39,996 nucleotides of DNA. It comes from Acidimicrobiales bacterium (GTDB lineage Bacteria; Actinomycetota; Acidimicrobiia; Acidimicrobiales; MedAcidi-G1). The notes under the pieces were generated by a model. The model was given only the letters and a program-made list of their open reading frames with translations, ran no database searches and was not told the origin of the DNA. A program made the position numbers and the translations under genes. The stretch covers positions 1-39,996 of the forward strand of contig JAKURX010000007.1 in the NCBI GenBank assembly GCA_022451505.1, written 5' to 3'. Below, one piece after another: positions 37,821 to 39,996 of the stretch (position 1 is its first letter; each line of letters begins with the position of its first letter).

Positions 37821-38816
37821 CTACAGGTCGAAGAACTGGATGGCGTTGCCGCCCAGCACGGTGCCCCTCTGCCGGTCATCTAGGAAGGCCGATCCCCGCA
37901 CGAGTTTCCCCGGGTGTTCCTCGCCCAGCGGGAACGGGGTATCTGAACCAAGCATCACCCGCTCGGACCCCATCACGGACACCAGGAGGCGCAAGGCGTC
38001 GTCGTCGAAGACCGCTGAGTCGACGCTGAAGCGGTCCGTGTAGTGCGATGGCGGGTCCGGACAGTCGGCTCGGACCAGATCTCGCCGATGCCAAGCGTTG
38101 TCGGCCCGGCCCAGCTGGGCGGAGAAGCTGCCTCCGCCGTGGGCGAAGCACAACCGCAGTTCTCGGGGTAGGCGCTCGAAGGCCCCTGAGAGAATCAGCG
38201 ACAGGATGGCCAAGTGGGTCTCGGCGGGCATGCCGACAATCCACTGCAGCATGTGGTGGGACATCCGGTCGGCGCCCACCGGCTCCCAGGGGTGAACCAG
38301 AACCGGGATCCCCTCCTCGGCACAGTGGTGGAGAAACCGTTCCAGCTCGGGATCGTCCAGGTTTCGTCCCGACACCTGGGTCCCCACATGTACGCCGACG
38401 TGGCCGGCGGCCACCGACCGGGAGGCCTCGGCACAGGCCCGGTCAACATCCTGGAGCGGCACCTGGCAAAGAGGACGTAGGCGGTCGGGATAGTCGTCGC
38501 ACATCTCCAGGGCTAGGTCGTTGACCAGGCGGGCCCAGGACCTGGCGACCACCGGATCGGTCCCGTACCCGAAGAGCAGCGGCGTGGCCGAGACAATTTG
38601 GATGTCGATCCCGTGCACGTCCATCTGGGCCACCCGCACGGCCGGGTCCCACAGAGAGGCCTCCACCGGGCGGTACTCGTCTCCCCCGACCATGAGCTGG
38701 CCCGTACCGTCGCCGTCGTCGCGCAACCATGGTCCGGCCGAGCCCAGCATCGCCCCCTGTCCCCGGGTGATCCGGGGAAAGAAGTGGGCGTGGATGTCAA
38801 CAACCGGTGTCACCAC
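37821..38816 (-). CDS. Amidohydrolase, probable 2-amino-3-carboxymuconate-6-semialdehyde decarboxylase (ACMSD)
   Basis: ACMSD removes CO2 from the unstable ring-cleavage product of 3-hydroxyanthranilate, diverting it from quinolinate. The 331-residue TIM-barrel protein has the zinc motif His9-x-His11 (DIHAHF), His175 in VLVHPWEP, His226 in CFAHGGGS and Asp292 in LGSDTPFP. Positions are within two residues of the Pseudomonas enzyme as I recall it. SLWDPAVRVAQMDVHGI is also typical. The start is one of two adjacent GTG codons (38816 or 38813), after GGAGG inside the dioxygenase gene end. The gene directly upstream encodes the enzyme for the preceding step, which strongly supports ACMSD over other amidohydrolases. 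Confidence 0.88.
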   Translation of the reverse strand: MVTPVVDIHAHFFPRITRGQGAMLGSAGPWLRDDGDGTGQLMVGGDEYRPVEASLWDPAVRVAQMDVHGIDIQIVSATPLLFGYGTDPVVARSWARLVNDLALEMCDDYPDRLRPLCQVPLQDVDRACAEASRSVAAGHVGVHVGTQVSGRNLDDPELERFLHHCAEEGIPVLVHPWEPVGADRMSHHMLQWIVGMPAETHLAILSLILSGAFERLPRELRLCFAHGGGSFSAQLGRADNAWHRRDLVRADCPDPPSHYTDRFSVDSAVFDDDALRLLVSVMGSERVMLGSDTPFPLGEEHPGKLVRGSAFLDDRQRGTVLGGNAIQFFDL

Positions 38817-38820
38817 CGCG

Positions 38821-39351
38821 TCATCCCTCCCCGGGGTGGACGGCCCCGCACCTCGTGCAGGTCCGGGCCTCCGGGTCGTCGTAGAAGGCCTCGAACAGCG
38901 GTGGGAGGTCGTCCACGATGGAGGTGAGCTGGACCTCGACACGGTGGACCAGATGGTGGCAACTTCCGCAGTACCACTCAAACCCGTCGACCTCGCCCTC
39001 CGATCGGGCGTACTCCACCACGAGGCCGATCCCGTCCGGGTCGACACGCTGGGGGGAGTGCCTAACGCCGGGCGGCAGGAGAAATACCTCGCCGGCTCGG
39101 ATCTCCAGGTCGACCGGCGGGCGGCCCTCGTCCTCCATGATTCGGAGCACCATCGATCCCTCGATCTGGTGGAAGAACTCGGGCCGCGGGTCGTCGTGGT
39201 AGTCGGTGCGCCGGTTCCCGCCACCCACCACCATCACGATCATGTCGGAGTCCAGCCAGACCTGCTTGTTGGCCACCGGGGGCCGGAGCTCGTGGCGGTG
39301 CTCGTCGATCCACCCCTGTAGGTCGAACGGCGGGCCGAACGGGAACCCCAC
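38821..39351 (-). CDS. 3-hydroxyanthranilate 3,4-dioxygenase
   Basis: This 176-residue cupin enzyme cleaves the ring of 3-hydroxyanthranilate with O2. Fe ligands are His52 (DYHDD), Glu58 (RPEFFHQ) and His98 (GVRHSPQR), with substrate-binding Arg102 and Glu113. A C-terminal rubredoxin-like metal site has Cys128, Cys131, Cys165 and Cys168, typical of the bacterial single-cupin form (NbaC type). The GTG at 39351 is 3 bp after the stop codon of the RidA-family gene. The next gene downstream, 4 bp away, encodes the decarboxylase for its product. Confidence 0.93.
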   Translation of the reverse strand: MGFPFGPPFDLQGWIDEHRHELRPPVANKQVWLDSDMIVMVVGGGNRRTDYHDDPRPEFFHQIEGSMVLRIMEDEGRPPVDLEIRAGEVFLLPPGVRHSPQRVDPDGIGLVVEYARSEGEVDGFEWYCGSCHHLVHRVEVQLTSIVDDLPPLFEAFYDDPEARTCTRCGAVHPGEG

Positions 39352-39354
39352 GGC

Positions 39355-39762
39355 TCAGCCCCCGTTCCTCTGGCGCGCCGTGGCCTTCACCTCAACCAGC
39401 AGGTGGGGGTGGGGAAGGGCCCGCACGGCGACTGTGGTCCGGGCCGGGGCCTCCCGGCCGGTGAAGAACTCGGCCCACGCTTCGTTCCAGGCGTCGAAGT
39501 GGCCCATGTCCACCAGGAAGGCCGTGGCGTCAACCAGGTCGCCGCGGTCTAGGCCGTGGTCGGCCAGGATCCGCTCGACGTTGGCCAGCACGGCCCGGGA
39601 CTGGACGGCCGGGTCCAGCCGGACTGTCCCGTCGTCCCTGACGTCGGCACCTTCAACGGTGTCGTCGAACCTCCGGGCGCTGGTCCCCGACACGTGGACC
39701 AGGCCTCCTGCAGCGCGTGCGTGCGGAAATGCTCCCCGGGTGTGCGGGAGCGGATCGCTCAC
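39355..39762 (-). CDS. RidA-family protein, probable 2-aminomuconate deaminase
   Basis: This 135-residue protein belongs to the RidA/YjgF family of small trimeric enamine/imine deaminases. The typical SGTSAR near residue 25, the [13 protein letters not shown] helix, the [10 protein letters not shown] strand, and the C-terminal [22 protein letters not shown] with its conserved Arg and Glu are visible. Family members include 2-aminomuconate deaminase of the 3-hydroxyanthranilate and 2-nitrobenzoate pathways, and the two following genes belong to that pathway, so this role is likely but inferred. Generic RidA activity remains possible. The GTG at 39762 overlaps the dcd stop as GTGA. Confidence 0.82.
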   Translation of the reverse strand: MSDPLPHTRGAFPHARAAGGLVHVSGTSARRFDDTVEGADVRDDGTVRLDPAVQSRAVLANVERILADHGLDRGDLVDATAFLVDMGHFDAWNEAWAEFFTGREAPARTTVAVRALPHPHLLVEVKATARQRNGG

Positions 39763-39996
39763 TGGTCGAAGTTCTCCCAGTAGCGGCTGGGCCGGGGGCC
39801 GTCCTGGCCGCGGTACTTGGACCCCAGCTCCCTGGAACCGTACGGCCGATCAGCAGCCGTCGTCATCCGGACGAACGAGATCTGGCCGATCTTCATCCCC
39901 GGGTAGAGGGTGATGGGAAGGCTGGCCGCGTTGGACAGTTCCAGGGTGAGTTGGCCGTCCCACCCGGCGTCGACATAACCGGCCGTCGAGTGGATG
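39759..39996 (-). CDS. dcd: dCTP deaminase, C-terminal part (cut by window edge)
   Basis: Only the last 78 residues are inside the window. They include [41 protein letters not shown], and the C-terminal [19 protein letters not shown], which are strong dCTP deaminase signatures. Dcd makes dUTP from dCTP, or directly dUMP in the bifunctional forms known from some Actinobacteria; which one applies cannot be judged from this fragment. The stop codon overlaps the next gene's GTG, so the kynurenine-type genes are read from the same transcript. Confidence 0.93.
   Translation of the reverse strand, partial: IHSTAGYVDAGWDGQLTLELSNAASLPITLYPGMKIGQISFVRMTTAADRPYGSRELGSKYRGQDGPRPSRYWENFDQ

Overview
The window is GC-rich bacterial chromosome, densely packed with short operons that often overlap by ATGA or GTGA. 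It most resembles a high-GC actinobacterium, probably of the class Acidimicrobiia. The supporting evidence is the dnaK-grpE-dnaJ-hspR heat-shock operon, clpS followed by a DUF2017 gene, an EtfD-type membrane Fe-S oxidoreductase, a P450 with its own small ferredoxin, frequent GTG starts and tRNAs mostly lacking an encoded CCA. The class-level placement is inference from gene style, not from a marker-gene tree. No phage, transposon, IS element or CRISPR array was seen.

Layout. (1) 16-5779: respiratory-oxidase region. A minus-strand run encodes heme O synthase (ctaB), a subunit I-like protein, a subunit III-like protein and a polytopic membrane protein. An SDR and a plus-strand heme A synthase (ctaA) follow. 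The subunit I-like protein keeps the fold motifs but has lost four of the six canonical metal-ligand histidines, which is the most unusual observation here. (2) 5776-6942: clpS, a DUF2017 gene, tRNA-Glu, tRNA-Asp and tRNA-Phe, closed by a strong terminator. (3) 7077-10089: aldehyde dehydrogenase, CxxHxxC ferredoxin and cytochrome P450. (4) 10112-16085, minus: HAD hydrolase, luciferase-like monooxygenase, alpha/beta hydrolase, TauE/SafE permease and arylsulfatase, a possible organosulfur cluster. (5) 16117-29991: malic enzyme, pyrE and a purine-synthesis supercluster (purM, F, L, Q, S, C, B, E, D, A). It is interrupted once by a small plus-strand gene of unknown function. (6) 30329-34304: hspR, dnaJ, grpE and dnaK, with a plausible promoter/operator upstream of dnaK. 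(7) 34581-37802: gpmA and an EtfD-like protein. (8) 37821-39996, minus: a partial dcd followed by three genes of 3-hydroxyanthranilate meta-cleavage (RidA-family deaminase, 3-hydroxyanthranilate dioxygenase, ACMSD-type decarboxylase).

How the parts work together. The pur genes supply most steps from PRPP to AMP. PurS, PurQ and the small PurL form the three-part FGAM synthase, while purK, purN or purT, and purH are not in the window. CtaB and CtaA convert heme B to heme O and then heme A. EtfD probably passes electrons from acyl-CoA oxidation to menaquinone. The last cluster would take 3-hydroxyanthranilate, from tryptophan or related aromatics, toward central metabolism.
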